A stretch of DNA of 64,000 nucleotides from Schistocephalus solidus (Eukaryota > Platyhelminthes > Cestoda > Diphyllobothriidea > Diphyllobothriidae). This document shows, piece by piece, positions 1 to 10,400 of this stretch; within the stretch, counting starts at the first letter, position 1; each line of letters begins with the position of its first letter. The translations under genes and the position numbers were made by a program. The stretch covers positions 124,001 through 188,000 of the forward strand of contig WEDG01004886.1 in NCBI GenBank assembly GCA_017591395.1, read 5' to 3'. The notes under the pieces are model-generated. The model was not told the origin of the DNA. It worked only from the letters and a program-made list of their open reading frames with translations, and searched no databases.

Positions 1-905
1 ACACCCACCCTATCGCTCACAAGCAGAAAACTGTTAACAGCTTACCCAACCGAGCTAAAACGTACTGTTCTCACAATGAATTCTACCAAAACGAACTTAG
101 TCATTTATTCAAACTATTTTGCAGAAATGGTTATCCAGGAGAATTTATACGTCAATGCATGAGATCACAGAAGTTAAAAGAAAAAGGAAAAGACGAGGAA
201 CTAGATTGTTCCAGTCAAGCGCCAAAATCAAAGAACTGGCGAACACTTTCGTACATCAAGAATGTGTCTGAACTCGTTAAAAGGAACATGCAGAAATATA
301 AAATCCAAGTGGCGCACAAACAAACGACTACACTACGAAATCAACTTGTAAACCCTAAGGATAGGGTTGGCTATTTAGATAAAAAAGAAGTCGCATAGAA
401 GATACCATGAAACAGCTGCAATGCGGTGTACTTTTGGTCAGACAGGAAAGTCAGCCCCTACGTGCATACATGAACATCAATTTGAAGTAAGGAGGCGAGA
501 CCACTTGTCTCAAGTTGCTATGCATACGCTAGAAACTGGACAAAAATTTGCTTGGGACAAAACCCGCATTGTTGCCGTTTCTCCATCTAAGAGAGGCCGA
601 TAATTTTTAGAGGCCATTTTCATAGATTATTCATACATCAACCGACACATCGAATTGGATCATGTGTACGGCAACCTGGAAGAAAGCGGAAAGAGGCGAG
701 AGCCAATCAAAATGGAAATACACCCCAAATGACCAACACTAAGCAGGAATGACTAAGCGATATCGATTTTTTCCGCCATGTGTTAAATTTAAACTGTTAT
801 TTTGCACACATACCACAAGTCTGACGACGCCCTGGGGTACCAGCGTCGAAATTTTAGATAATAAAGTTACCAATTGTTTCCCATAGAATGACTTTGTTTC
901 AAATT
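1..905 (+). mobile_element. Decayed Penelope-like element, 3' part (RT end, GIY-YIG domain, tail)
   Basis: This is the C-terminal part of a Penelope-like retroelement, whose protein joins a reverse transcriptase to a GIY-YIG endonuclease. From about 105 the + strand reads FCRNGYPGEFIRQCMRSQ, the end of the RT thumb, followed by a linker (TLSYIKNVSELVKRNM, VAHKQTTTLRNQ). After a stop near 396 the endonuclease resumes at about 430 (FGQTGKSAPTCIHEHQFEV) and ends in FLEAIFIDYSYINRHIELD after an in-frame stop at 601. The noncoding tail (about 720-905) matches the tails at 44885-45000 and 12850-12975, including CTGACGA at 821 and GAAA at 848. The copy enters from the left window edge, so its 5' extent is unknown. 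Stops and frameshifts show it is dead. A (TA)n tract follows directly. Confidence 0.85.
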
Positions 906-935
906 ATACTTCTTAGGATGCCTTATTTCCAATTG

Positions 936-936
<1 letters not shown>

Positions 937-988
<52 letters not shown>
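937..988. repeat. (TA)n microsatellite
   Basis: An uninterrupted TA dinucleotide tract of about 52 bp. It lies between the 3' tail of the PLE at 1-905 and the tandem ribozyme-unit array that starts near 1000. The same neighbour relation recurs at 21620-21645 and 44812-44854. Confidence 0.97.
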
Positions 989-991
<3 letters not shown>

Positions 992-1119
992 CCTTTTCTT
1001 CTCATTTATGTCCGGGGACATGTAACTTCGATTCTTTCAGCAATATTTTCGAGCGCGAATGGCTTATGTCCGCACGACGTGCTTGATTCTGGAATTCCGC
1101 AGCGTCTCGGGTTCAGTAT

Positions 1120-1164
1120 GGCTGGCTGATGAGGGGCAATATGCCAGAAATGGCCATTCCAGTC
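1120..1164 (+). ncRNA. Hammerhead-like ribozyme motif, unit 1
   Basis: Stem I is GGCTGG (1120-1125) paired with CCAGTC (1159-1164), six pairs with one G-U. The core residues CTGATGA (1126-1132) and GAAA (1147-1150) are intact. A short stem II (GGCA/TGCC) lies between them. Stem III is the self-complementary ATGGCCAT (1150-1157) with no loop, and the expected cleavage nucleotide is T1158 in an AUU context. A loopless stem III can only form between two molecules; dimeric PLE-associated hammerheads of this kind are known. Activity is inferred. Confidence 0.7.
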
Positions 1165-1427
1165 CTTCTCTTCTTTTTGGTAATATAATTCTGCGTTTAT
1201 CACTAGCCACTCTGCGGCCCATTGCGGTGCATAAGAAGGAGCCGTAAGGGACAATTTGATGAGTGATTCCTGCAACCGATCTTTCAGCGCCCTAATACCA
1301 TTGTTTTTATTCATGATCGAAACCAGCTTAACAACGACATCGGGGCCGCAGTGGGTGGACCGTTGAAATGTTGCCCTAAAGGTCTTTATTTAGAGCTTTG
1401 GGCACCACAGCCCCTCGGATTAAGTTT

Positions 1428-1472
1428 GACTGGCTGATTATGTCTAACAAGTCAGAAATGCATATTCAAGTC
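1428..1472 (+). ncRNA. Hammerhead-like motif, unit 2 (core mutated)
   Basis: Same 45-nt layout: GACTGG (1428-1433) opposite CAAGTC (1467-1472), and GAAA at 1455-1458. The core reads CTGATTA, so the essential G8 is replaced by T, and stem I has a mismatch. Stem III (ATGC/ATAT) is also damaged. Probably inactive. Confidence 0.6.
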
Positions 1473-1735
1473 TTCCTTGTCTTTGACAGTTATATCATCC
1501 TGACTTTATCTTTTGCCGCTTTGCTTCTACTTGTTCTGCACTAGAGTGAGCCCCATGGCAGAGCAGGACGAGTGAGTCCTCGAACCGATTTGTGAGCGCC
1601 TAACTACAATTTTTAATGCTCCCGATCGAAACCGGCCTGACATCGATCTCTTAGTGAAGTGGTTTGAGCGTTGGGCTTCTACCAAACCAGTCGCGAGTTT
1701 AAGCGTTGGTTCTCGCAGTTACTTGGTTTGGTTAT

Positions 1736-1780
1736 GGCTGGCTGATGATGGCTATTAAGCCATAAATGGCCATTTCAGTC
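1736..1780 (+). ncRNA. Hammerhead-like motif, unit 3 (core mutated)
   Basis: GGCTGG (1736-1741) pairs with TCAGTC (1775-1780). CTGATGA (1742-1748) is intact but the GAAA box is TAAA (1763-1766), so G12 is lost. Stem III ATGGCCAT is kept. Probably inactive. Confidence 0.6.
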
Positions 1781-1916
1781 TCTCTGGCCTTTGTCCGTTA
1801 TATCATTCTGTCTATATAACAAGCTGCTATGTGGCTGCTGGCGGGTATATAGAGTAAGTACCATGGCACAACTGGACGACTGAGTCCTTTAACTGATCGC
1901 TGAGCGCTGAGCTACC

Positions 1917-1981
<65 letters not shown>
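1917..1981. repeat. (TA)n microsatellite inside unit 4
   Basis: About 65 bp of TA repeats, one interruption (TAAA). It replaces the tRNA-like part of the fourth tandem unit and precedes an inverted fragment of the same unit. Confidence 0.95.
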
Positions 1982-1983
<2 letters not shown>

Positions 1984-1987
1984 ATAA

Positions 1988-2109
1988 ATGGAACCGACAA
2001 AGACAAGGGAGACCGGAATGGCCTTTTCTGGCTCATTAGCCGACTGGCTGATGACGACTTATAAGCCAGAAATGGCCATTCCGGTCTCCCTTGTCTTTGT
2101 CGGTTCCAT
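1988..2109. repeat. Inverted repeat, ~55-bp arms
   Basis: The arm at 1988-2042 is the reverse complement of 2054-2109, with about 35 consecutive perfect pairs at the outer ends (GGAACCGACAAAGACAAGGG opposite its complement). It is formed by a truncated inverted unit joined to unit 4, a smaller version of the palindrome at 44203-44612. Confidence 0.9.
2042..2086 (+). ncRNA. Hammerhead-like ribozyme motif, unit 4
   Basis: GACTGG (2042-2047) pairs fully with CCGGTC (2081-2086). CTGATGA (2048-2054), GAAA (2069-2072), stem III ATGGCCAT and T2080 at the expected cleavage site are all present. Stem II is weakened by one mismatch. Compared with unit 1, two stem I pairs change while pairing is kept (U-A to U-G, G-U to A-U). 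Confidence 0.7.
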
Positions 2110-2222
2110 TTCATCATATGCTACACGACGCTATGCGACCACCTGCGAGGGCTCTAGTTTAAACTCCAGGGCACAACGGAACATGCATGTTCCTTAAGCA
2201 GATCGGTGAGCCCCACACTATC

Positions 2223-2241
2223 ATATATATATATATATATA
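2223..2241. repeat. (TA)n microsatellite at array end
   Basis: A short TA tract of about 19 bp directly after the 3' end of unit 4 ('CACACTATCA'). It matches the placement of the (TA)n tract beside the outer end of the palindrome arm at 44203. Confidence 0.9.
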
Positions 2242-2689
2242 CATTTTTCTTTTCATCTATGCTTTCATTTCAGAGGGGTGAGGAGTTTGGTTCTACCTTG
2301 ATGCAGATCTGTTTCGCGCTCATTTGCCATCATTCAGCCAAGTATTACCCTGACCAGCAGCAGGGACCGGAAACACAAACATGCGTACCCACAAATGGTT
2401 CAGGTATGTAAAATGGAATAGGTTTTTCGGCAAAAATTAATTTTGACTCCTGAAGTTTCTACCTGAAAATGCCAACCCTTTGTCAGAAAAAATTAAACGA
2501 GTGAGATCGTTATAATGGCACACAAAACCTTTTGGCGCGACAGTTCAGGGAACCATTCGGAACGAGAGAGGCCGAATTTTCGTCTCCGTGTGCTAAATGG
2601 GGAGGTGGCATGGTTGGTCATTTTGATGAAGGCGTCTGCATTAGCGGTCGTTATTTTTCCATTGAGGCAGGGAACAGTAAGTCGTGAAC
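2242..2689. other. Intervening sequence, no clear feature
   Basis: Between the tandem array and the next PLE remnant. On the - strand, 2480-2690 may hold a very decayed continuation of the PLE at 2690-2940, but no family motif survives well enough to call. The open frames at 2187-2411 and 2515-2715 show no recognisable protein. Confidence 0.4.
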
Positions 2690-2940
2690 TTTGGACCTCT
2701 TTATCGGAATCCTAGATCAAAATGGTGGTTGTGTTTATAAATGCGGGTGCTCAGGCGTTGACAATTAGGACTTACATACACACAGAAGCAATTGCCACAC
2801 GGGATGCGATAAATGACCTTTGCCTTTTGCTCTGTGGGGATGCAATCCTTTATTCGAGATAGTGCTGGGCGTAGTGAGGACAGTGGTTGCGCGCGATGCG
2901 AAAACCAAAGAGATTTCACTGTTGAGCGATAACTTCTAAG
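2690..2940 (-). mobile_element. Penelope-like element remnant, start of the GIY-YIG domain
   Basis: On the - strand 2919-2701 reads FSHRAQPLSSLRPALSRIKD, then VIYRIPCGNCFCVYVSPNCQ and RLSTRIYKH. This matches the linker and first half of a PLE GIY-YIG domain: the I-Y-R-I-P-C pair of segments, the CXXC, and the R-x-x-T-R-I-x-x-H helix. The glycine of the YIG motif is missing (YVS), so catalysis is unlikely. The second half of the domain cannot be followed. The copy lies just downstream of another - strand PLE at 3130-3700 and could be part of a separate insertion. Confidence 0.75.
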
Positions 2941-3129
2941 GTCCCTTACATAAAACGTGCCACAGTTTAGCCGTTAAGCTTTGCGGTTGTGCCTGGTGCG
3001 TGAGCAGCTCGTTAAAAAAACTAATGGGATATCCGTTAAGTCGAAACATCCGATAAGGTAATCAAGCTGTTATTTAAGGAATTCGTCGGGTGAAACAATG
3101 TTAAAGCACAGATTATGTTATGATAAGTA

Positions 3130-3700
3130 CGTTAGTTTGGAAATGGTTAAAACCGTTGTTATGCACATTTTTGTCCCTGGTGCTCCAGGCTTGCGTCAGG
3201 CTTGCGGCAATGTGCGAAAGGAGTTAACAGTTCATAAGTGCTTCAAAATTGATTGTTTCGAGACATTCTAGTCAGTAAGCGGCCGCCGTGGGTGTCATTC
3301 CGTACTGATTGCGTTTTGGTCTCCTCCACATTTTCCAGAGATTGGTGCTCATGTCATCGAAACCATGGTGTCGATTGCTGCATGACTCATCGAAATGAAT
3401 GGCTTCAATAAACTCTAGGTCATTTTGGATGGGCAGACTCCTACGATATGCGTTTTGCACTTAGCGAATTTTTGTCTGGGATCAAGGATGTGCATGATCA
3501 TTGGAGCCAGTTGGTTAAGTCTCTTAACTGCTACTTGGTGTGTATGGTTACGTCCAAGGGACATTGTCCCATTTGGCCACAAGATACAGTATCAAATGAA
3601 TTCTACGGAATCTTCTTGATGATTTCTTCTTAGAAAGATATCCAACCTTATCCTTGGTGTAAAAAAACGGAGTTTGTAAATTAGTTGTATGTTTGTGCAC
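3130..3700 (-). mobile_element. Penelope-like element remnant, GIY-YIG domain and tail
   Basis: Read on the - strand from 3690, the linker YTKDKVGYLSKKK appears in a shifted frame and equals KDRVGYLDKKE in the copy at 1-905. It is followed by YCGQMGQCPLDVTIHTK, two stops, and then LEFIEAIHFDESCSNRHHGF (about 3420-3360), the conserved end of the endonuclease. At 3230-3150 the noncoding tail matches the PLE tails at 800-870 and 44940-44995 (CACATTGCCGCAAGCCTGAC). Several stops and frameshifts make it a pseudogene. The C-terminal signature (E-A-I-H-x-D-x-S-C-x-N-R-H) places it in the same subfamily as the copies at 1, 12.4, 43.1 and 45.2 kb. Confidence 0.8.
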
Positions 3701-4029
3701 CATATTTACATGGTGTTGCCACAATTGACTTTAAATGAGTTTCAGACTCATTTATAATACCTCGAAGTGCCATGCCTTTTGGTTTAGGGCTCCTGCTTGT
3801 TGTTTTAGGCATCAACGTTCAAAATCTACGAGGCAACCCTTTTGAGAAAATGATTCATATGTTAATACAGCTTGAATCGATGACTGTCTTCGTCAGATAT
3901 AGCAATCGCGATGGTACTCCGTTGGTGAGAGATTAAGCTCTTACTTCAATGAGGATAAAACTGAAGTTGTTGCCATGTTTAATACAAAACGGGCACGATA
4001 AGTCCTCGAAGCATGGTTTTTTAAAAAAA
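3701..4029. other. Intergenic sequence, nothing recognised
   Basis: No ORF of note, no repeat match and no RNA motif that I can see. It separates the PLE remnant from the older short-unit repeats. Confidence 0.5.
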
Positions 4030-4460
4030 CAACATCAACCATGAACTCGCTGTCTTATCCGTGTTGATCTGCCTGTAGCACTAATCGCTCTGCAGCTACT
4101 GGCGGGGCACCAGAGGGAGCCACAAGCAACAACAGGACGATTTCGTCCCATAAGTGATCGGTGAACACCTTTCTACATTTCTTATCATTCGCGATCCAAC
4201 GATAAGACAACGAGCTCATTGGCGTTGTGCGTTAGAGCGTTGATCTGGCAACGAACAGGTAGCGAGTTCTGGCCTTGGGTGCCCCAACACCTGGGGTTCC
4301 GTATGGCTAGCTGAGGACGGTTAATGAACCCTTGTCTTTGTCAGAAATATCAGTCTTTTTATATCCCTTTGTGCTCTGCGGCGGCTGGTGGCGCTCTTGA
4401 ATGAACCACAACACGAAACGAGTGAGCGTCATAATCGATCGGTGAGGGCCAATCTACCAT
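4030..4460 (+). repeat. Older, diverged pair of the ~300-bp units
   Basis: Two decayed tandem copies of the unit seen at 1000-2225. The landmark GATCGGTGA occurs at 4156 and 4437 (281 bp apart). The first copy keeps only the 3' half, including a perfect hairpin GGACGA/TCGTCC at 4135-4148. The second starts with a worn tRNA-like segment (about 4205-4280, 'GCGTTAGAGCGTTGA'). Its ribozyme position (4305-4330) reads CTGAGGA, the GAAA half is lost by a deletion, and CCCTTGTCTTTGTC follows. No intact ribozyme core remains. Confidence 0.7.
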
Positions 4461-7400
4461 CTACTTTGGTTAGTATGCCTTCGGAGCATATAAAATAGAA
4501 ATACGAAGAGGTTCATTCAAAGATATTGAGTTGCATAAGTTACTTTTCTTTGCATAGCATATGAATTAACATTAGCAGAAATTAGTTCTAATTCCACAAG
4601 TAGAAACTAAATGACCATTTCGGAATAATTATCTATCATCAGCCAATCAACATTATCCTAGGCTTTGAGCAACTGGGTTTTTGAACTCAGGATCATATGT
4701 CATTTGGTGCGTAGTTCTACTATTATAGCACAGGTTCATTGTCCTATTGCTCGCATTCGATAATAATAGTCTGTGTAGGGAGGGCGTTAACCGAGTGAGT
4801 TACGAGCTCAGTGTGTATTCTTAGCTGGCAGCCGCATAGCGACGAAAAATATATGCCGAAGTAAAGATTGTTCGGCAAACGCCCATCCTATCATAATTAT
4901 TATGCCCAATCGCTGTAAATACGTGGACCCTCTGTAGAGCTATGGTTCCAGTGACCTTAGATCGCAGATTTGAATGCTAATTGTCTTAATAAATAGGAGA
5001 AAATTTCAAAAAATATATACGTCATGCTAGGCTCTAGATGAATTCGTCCGATTGCACGCGTCGATTGAGTGATCCGGTATGCTTTTCACAGTTTTTTATT
5101 TTACTGATACTTTAAAGAAAAGGCTAGTGGCAGAGAAACAATTGAAATCCCTAAGTTGTTTTGTATTTATGCTGTATATTGGGATATTTATCCAATCTCA
5201 CGCTTATCGCTGCTCCGAGTTTTGTTTAAAAGCCTTTTGCACTGAAAAATGACATCAGGATGTAGAAATTCGCAGACATTCATGCATTTTTAAAATATAT
5301 TCTTAAAAATTAATCTTTTGAGGCTCAATCTGAGTGGTCATAGGAATACTTTAGCCGAAATGCATTAGCTTCAGGGGAAATTCCCATTGTGTCAGCAAGT
5401 GGGGAGCAGTGTACGATAGATCAGCAAGTGCAAACAATAATTTCCATCATATGTCTTGCAGCACAGTGCACGTAGGGCAGGAACTTCCGGATGAATTGAT
5501 CTGTGGTAATGCTAGATGTATGCAGCATATATTGCACTCTCCCCTACCTTATTCAACTGAGCTTTGTTTCGTGATCTAATCAGGAAAGCCATAGACGGTA
5601 TTCTACCTCATAGTGGATTTATTGTTAATTTATAGGACAGGTTTATATTTTAAAAAAAAATTTTTGATGCTGCTGCATTCGGACCTGCATTTTACAAACC
5701 ACAAGCTTTATACAATGCATTCAACTTTATTGATTTTAAAGATCCAATATATTTAGCATAAAACATAGTGAAACTTATTGACAAAGATATATATATACAT
5801 GCATATAAAAAATACATTTCGGATTAAAATCGTATAAATATAATCAACATTTAGGAGCAGCGAAACACTTTTCAGAAGGTGTAACTCGCCTTAGGCCCTG
5901 GCGGAAACGTATGCCTTCTAGCGTGTCTTTCTAAGAATTAGTTTGGTTACTTTAAAATTTTATTTCTTCCGAATATCCTAAAGTACACGCAGTCAAAGGC
6001 AGAAATTTTTGATTGAGTGCAGTTTTATTCGGAGTATTTTGCATTATATTGAATACCAAGCCACCAGATTAAGACATTATCTATCCGTAATCATATTTGT
6101 TTACAGCATGTTACACGTTATTACGTTGCACCACTTACTCAACACACCTACTGGGCCCATTATGGATTCTAACGCCTCACTGCGTCGTTACGCAGATGCA
6201 GAAACATCGGAAAAGCTTAAACAGCTTTGCCATTCAAAATTATTAGTTTTGTAGTATTTGTCTTTGTAGAAGGAGTAATATCTAGTTATCTCGCAAAAAA
6301 TGAATGTCTTTGACAAAGGTAGTCAGTTAAAATTAAGGTTTGGCCATAAAAGTAATCTCATACACATATCACTCGATTTCTTGCACTACAAAATTCTCCA
6401 TTTTACATATAGAAGCAACAGTTCACCCCCAGAGTATAATAAGGAATAAGATTCAATCTTATATATATATTTACTGTCGATAAAAATTTACCCATTTCTG
6501 AATGCGCAAAAGATGTGCCTACTGCGGGGTCTGACTGATAGACCTATTTCGCCGGGCATAAACATAAAGTACATGACCGATCTTGTGCAAACGAAACCGA
6601 AGTTTTGAAAAGCGTTTTAGATCTGTCTGGATTATTAAGTGGAGTTTTACTATTAAGTAACATGCAGACTATGGCGAAGATATTTCAAAAACCGGAAGAT
6701 GCTGGCATTTCAATTTGTCTCTTTTCGGTCGCCTGTGGAAACCTGACTGACATAAAATAAATGCTTTAATAGTATTTATTTATATTTCGCTATTGAAGTC
6801 TTAATCAATTCAAATAAATGTAATAGAAACTTCAACCAAGAGTATTGTTTCTTGTCTCACTGGGTGGCGAATTCTATCTTTGTCGTATTGTACACGCACA
6901 AAGACGTTACCTGTGGTGTTAAATATATTTTTTTGTTACCGAATATATTTCAACGTGATCTACCATAAGCTTGCGTATGCATTTTTCACCATTCAACCTG
7001 AATGCTATCCGAGTAAGAAATGACATACACCACTAGCGATAAATAATAAAAAACGCATGCTAGTTCAACAATATTGTTTTTAACGAACGCAGTCTTTGCA
7101 GGCAACCTTGAATAAATACATTAAAAAGCCGGCATAATGGACTGTATGAGGTATTGTAGGGTTATCTCACGCAATGATTGATAATGCAATCCTATATAAA
7201 TAAATTAGCGCATCCGAAAGCCGACGTCGTGCACCAAGATAACTCTTGTTAAATTATCTCTCCAATTCGAGATGACATTTCACAAATTTTAAAGCCTAAG
7301 CTTGAGGTTAATCTTTAACTGTTTATATAACGACGTATATATAGGAATTTTCTTGATTGGTTCCAGCCTTTTGAGATTTTGTGTAACAGAGACGTAGTTA

Positions 7401-10400
7401 TAGTGACCGCAGTCGACTGTGAAAGCTCACTGCAATTTTCATCGGAATCCAGCGTACTTGCACACTTTTCTGACGAGCCATTTCACCAAGTTGTAAGTCA
7501 GCGGATTCTTTGTTTCCACCGTCAAAACATGCTTTAGTTATCTGTCATTTACTGCCATAGTTTATCCTATCAAAACCTGTTATTCCTTTGAATTCTTTAA
7601 TATTTGTTAGGCTATTAAGATAACCTTTAAAATACAAATAACATAACATGTTCAAATACACTTTGACAACAAATTGTTTTTTGTCAAAATGTTGTTAATG
7701 TCGTCCACCTCACATTTGTTGTGTAGATCATACCATGGAAGGGAAAACGCGAGTATATTTTATTAGCGGTAGTGTAGGTAAATCATCTGAGATCCATCAA
7801 ATTAAATTATTCAAGGCCTTAACAGTAACATTTTGTCACTAATGAAAACATTTCCTCACCAGCGTACGGTTTCACTAGTGAATAAAAAACAAAGATTGCT
7901 TATTTCCCGCCCGAGAGGCTGCAGATCCACAAATTATCAAAATACACACTAAGGGTTTTTAAAATAAATTTGAAATGCCTATTTTCAAAAAAATAACAAA
8001 AAACAGCGGCACTTAAATTAAGTATTCCAGTTCTATGAAAATATATTTTTTGCTAGCCTTCTCTTCGCTAGCTACCAACCGTAATCTTGCTCAAAAGAAT
8101 TATGAGGGAGGTGAGATTTTCTGTTAAGAGAATGTAATTGATCTTGTTTTTCGGCCTGGCAACGAATAAAAGGGACACATTTGATTAAACAAATATACAC
8201 TCGATTCTCCCGCTCTTCCTTTATGACTACAAATTGAAATTTTGTTTATTTTTTTATGGATTTAAACATCTGCATTTTCCGACTGCTGTCAGATGCTTGC
8301 CGAAATGATTTCTTTAATTAAGTTCTGCACTCAGACGGAAATCTTGCGTTTTAATTTATCCTAGCAAACATTCCCTGAAAAAAAAACCATAAATTTACAT
8401 GGCTCTCTGATAAAGTCGTTTTAAATTCAATGAACGTTTAGTTTGCTTTTGAGTGTCTCAGACATATATGCCCATTTCCGGAATTCAGAGAGTTTTCCTG
8501 ATGTGCATGCTCTGAGAGTTTTAACCTTTTTCTGCTCTTAATTTCCAAATGATTGCAGAAAATGCAATAATTAGAGAAAGGAAAAATTTTCTAATGCACA
8601 TTATCGACCTGGGTTCCCTAGAACGCGCAGAAAATGTGAGAGACAAAAATCTGACTATTTTACGTCCTTTTTCCAATGGGAATAATGAACACAAAAACCA
8701 ATTTTGTGAAGCAGTAGACAAGATTGGTGAGCAAAGTTCTTGTTCTCTAGAGTATAAATTTCTGGAAAAAAGTTTGAATAGATAAATAATTTAAATTTGG
8801 TAAATTTCGTTGTCATGAAATTTCGTTTCTGACACGATCAAGGTAGAAGTCAACAACAGACAGCCTTTGAGCACTAGGTTAATTGATATCCCAACGCAGG
8901 ATCACCTGCTTATACGTTTCATTCGGGATAAGTCAACGTGTAGAGTGCTCACGTCATATTCTTTACAAGTAAGTCAAGAATTGGAAGTATGCTGTCAAGT
9001 TATTTTTATAAGGTGAAATTGATTTTTGGTAACTTACAGTTATAACCTTTGTGCAGAGTTTCTGGTTGCTTGCTTTAAAGTTAAACAAACCTGTCATCAA
9101 CTTGTAGTAAAAATCTAAAGTCAACTCCTCTCATCATAAACTTATCCAAAAAGCCAGGGTTGAGTGAGCCCATAGGGGTTACTGTTAGCTTTTGAACGTC
9201 TTCTCTTGAGAATGAAAAGTTTGTTCCCCGATATTGATCCGAGATTTCAAGTAAAGAAAATCTATGACAGAGTACTTAAGTAACTCCTCTGCGTATTACC
9301 TTGCCAAATATAATACTTGAGATGTGGAGTGAGAAGCAAGATTGAAAGACAACATTATTGCATCTGTTTTAATGCTGTTCTCTTAATTTTTCCAGAATTT
9401 CTATGGAATCCGTGACTTTTTGTAAAATGTTTTATTGAACTAACCAGGTAGGAATCTTTCAAATGATAACATTTATTATCAATCGCAGTAATATTTCTGG
9501 GTTGATAAACTCAGGCAGTCTATATACCTTAGCTATTGTCGGTGCGTTTCGTCTCCATGATTAAGCCCTATTTCCTGATATGTGTTTCTACCTTTTAAGA
9601 CGCTTTTATACTTTTTTAACAGCTGTATTCTGTGCTTTGACGGTATCATCGCTAAAGTGGTTTAAAGGTTGAGCTGGTTATTAACAATGACAATGGTTCT
9701 TCATTGTAGTCTTCTTTGTTCAAAATAACAGTTTAGTCTCCGTTGTCCGTTGCAAAATTGACTTCGTTTTTCAGTGTTGAGGGTACATAATGCTTTCTTC
9801 ACGTGATAGTGAGTAAATGATTTTCAGTTATTTCAGACATGCTATTCGGGATGGCTTGCGGTTGAATCCACAATCTGTTAATCTTCGTTTCTCATTTTAT
9901 TCTGTAAAATTGTTATATAAATCTCCTGATATTAAAAATAACATTTACGAAAGGATGCTTTCCTTTGTTAATGCGTCGTTTAAAAACGTACACTATCTGT
10001 TTTATCAAATTCTAAATCTTCAGACTGAAAGATAGTCAGTTGTGATATTCCTCCCTTCTTTTACACTTTTTGAAATGCTTTGCCTCTTCCTTGATTGCCA
10101 TATTTTTTGACATGCGATAGGATCTGCGTAGGTTTTTATGTAATTTTGTAATTTTTGCTCAATATTGACGTGTAAAATCTATAACTATTCTCTGGATGTT
10201 TTTATCCGTCAATCGCGCAAGCCTTTTCCTAAACACATACATTTTAAATAATGTGAAATACACTTAACATTTAAAATCTGCTCCACGGTAGCTGCAAAAA
10301 TGTCGCTTCCTCACCTACACCTGACAGTCAATGAAACATCCTAAGGCATTTTTAATTTGTTTATAAACAGAGACTAAACGACATTCAGTATGCGTTAATC

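Larger units (their letters stand above)
1000..2225 (+). repeat. Tandem array of four ~308-bp units with hammerhead-like motifs
   Basis: Four diverged copies of one short repeat lie head to tail. The CTGAT(G/T)A motif recurs at 1126, 1434, 1742 and 2048, so the spacing is 308, 308 and 306 bp. A second landmark, GAT(C/T) before 'GTGAGCGCC'-like sequence, recurs at 1278, 1587, 1895 and 2201. In order, a unit holds a decayed tRNA-like segment, a 45-nt hammerhead-like motif, a 'CCCTTGTCTTTGTC' stretch, a GC-richer segment and a small hairpin (1565-1580, 1874-1887, 2178-2193). Unit 4 is modified: its left part is replaced by (TA)n and an inverted copy. The architecture resembles the schistosome Sm-alpha repeat (tRNA-like promoter plus hammerhead) and animal retrozymes. 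Family membership is inferred; the periodicity is seen directly. Open frames inside (1006-1314, 1988-2197) are by-products of the repeat. Confidence 0.85.

Noticed and set aside
821..851. CTGACGA and GAAA in the tail of the first PLE as a hammerhead
   Set aside because: Order is right and a hairpin lies between them, but stem I and stem III do not form, so I only use it as a tail landmark.
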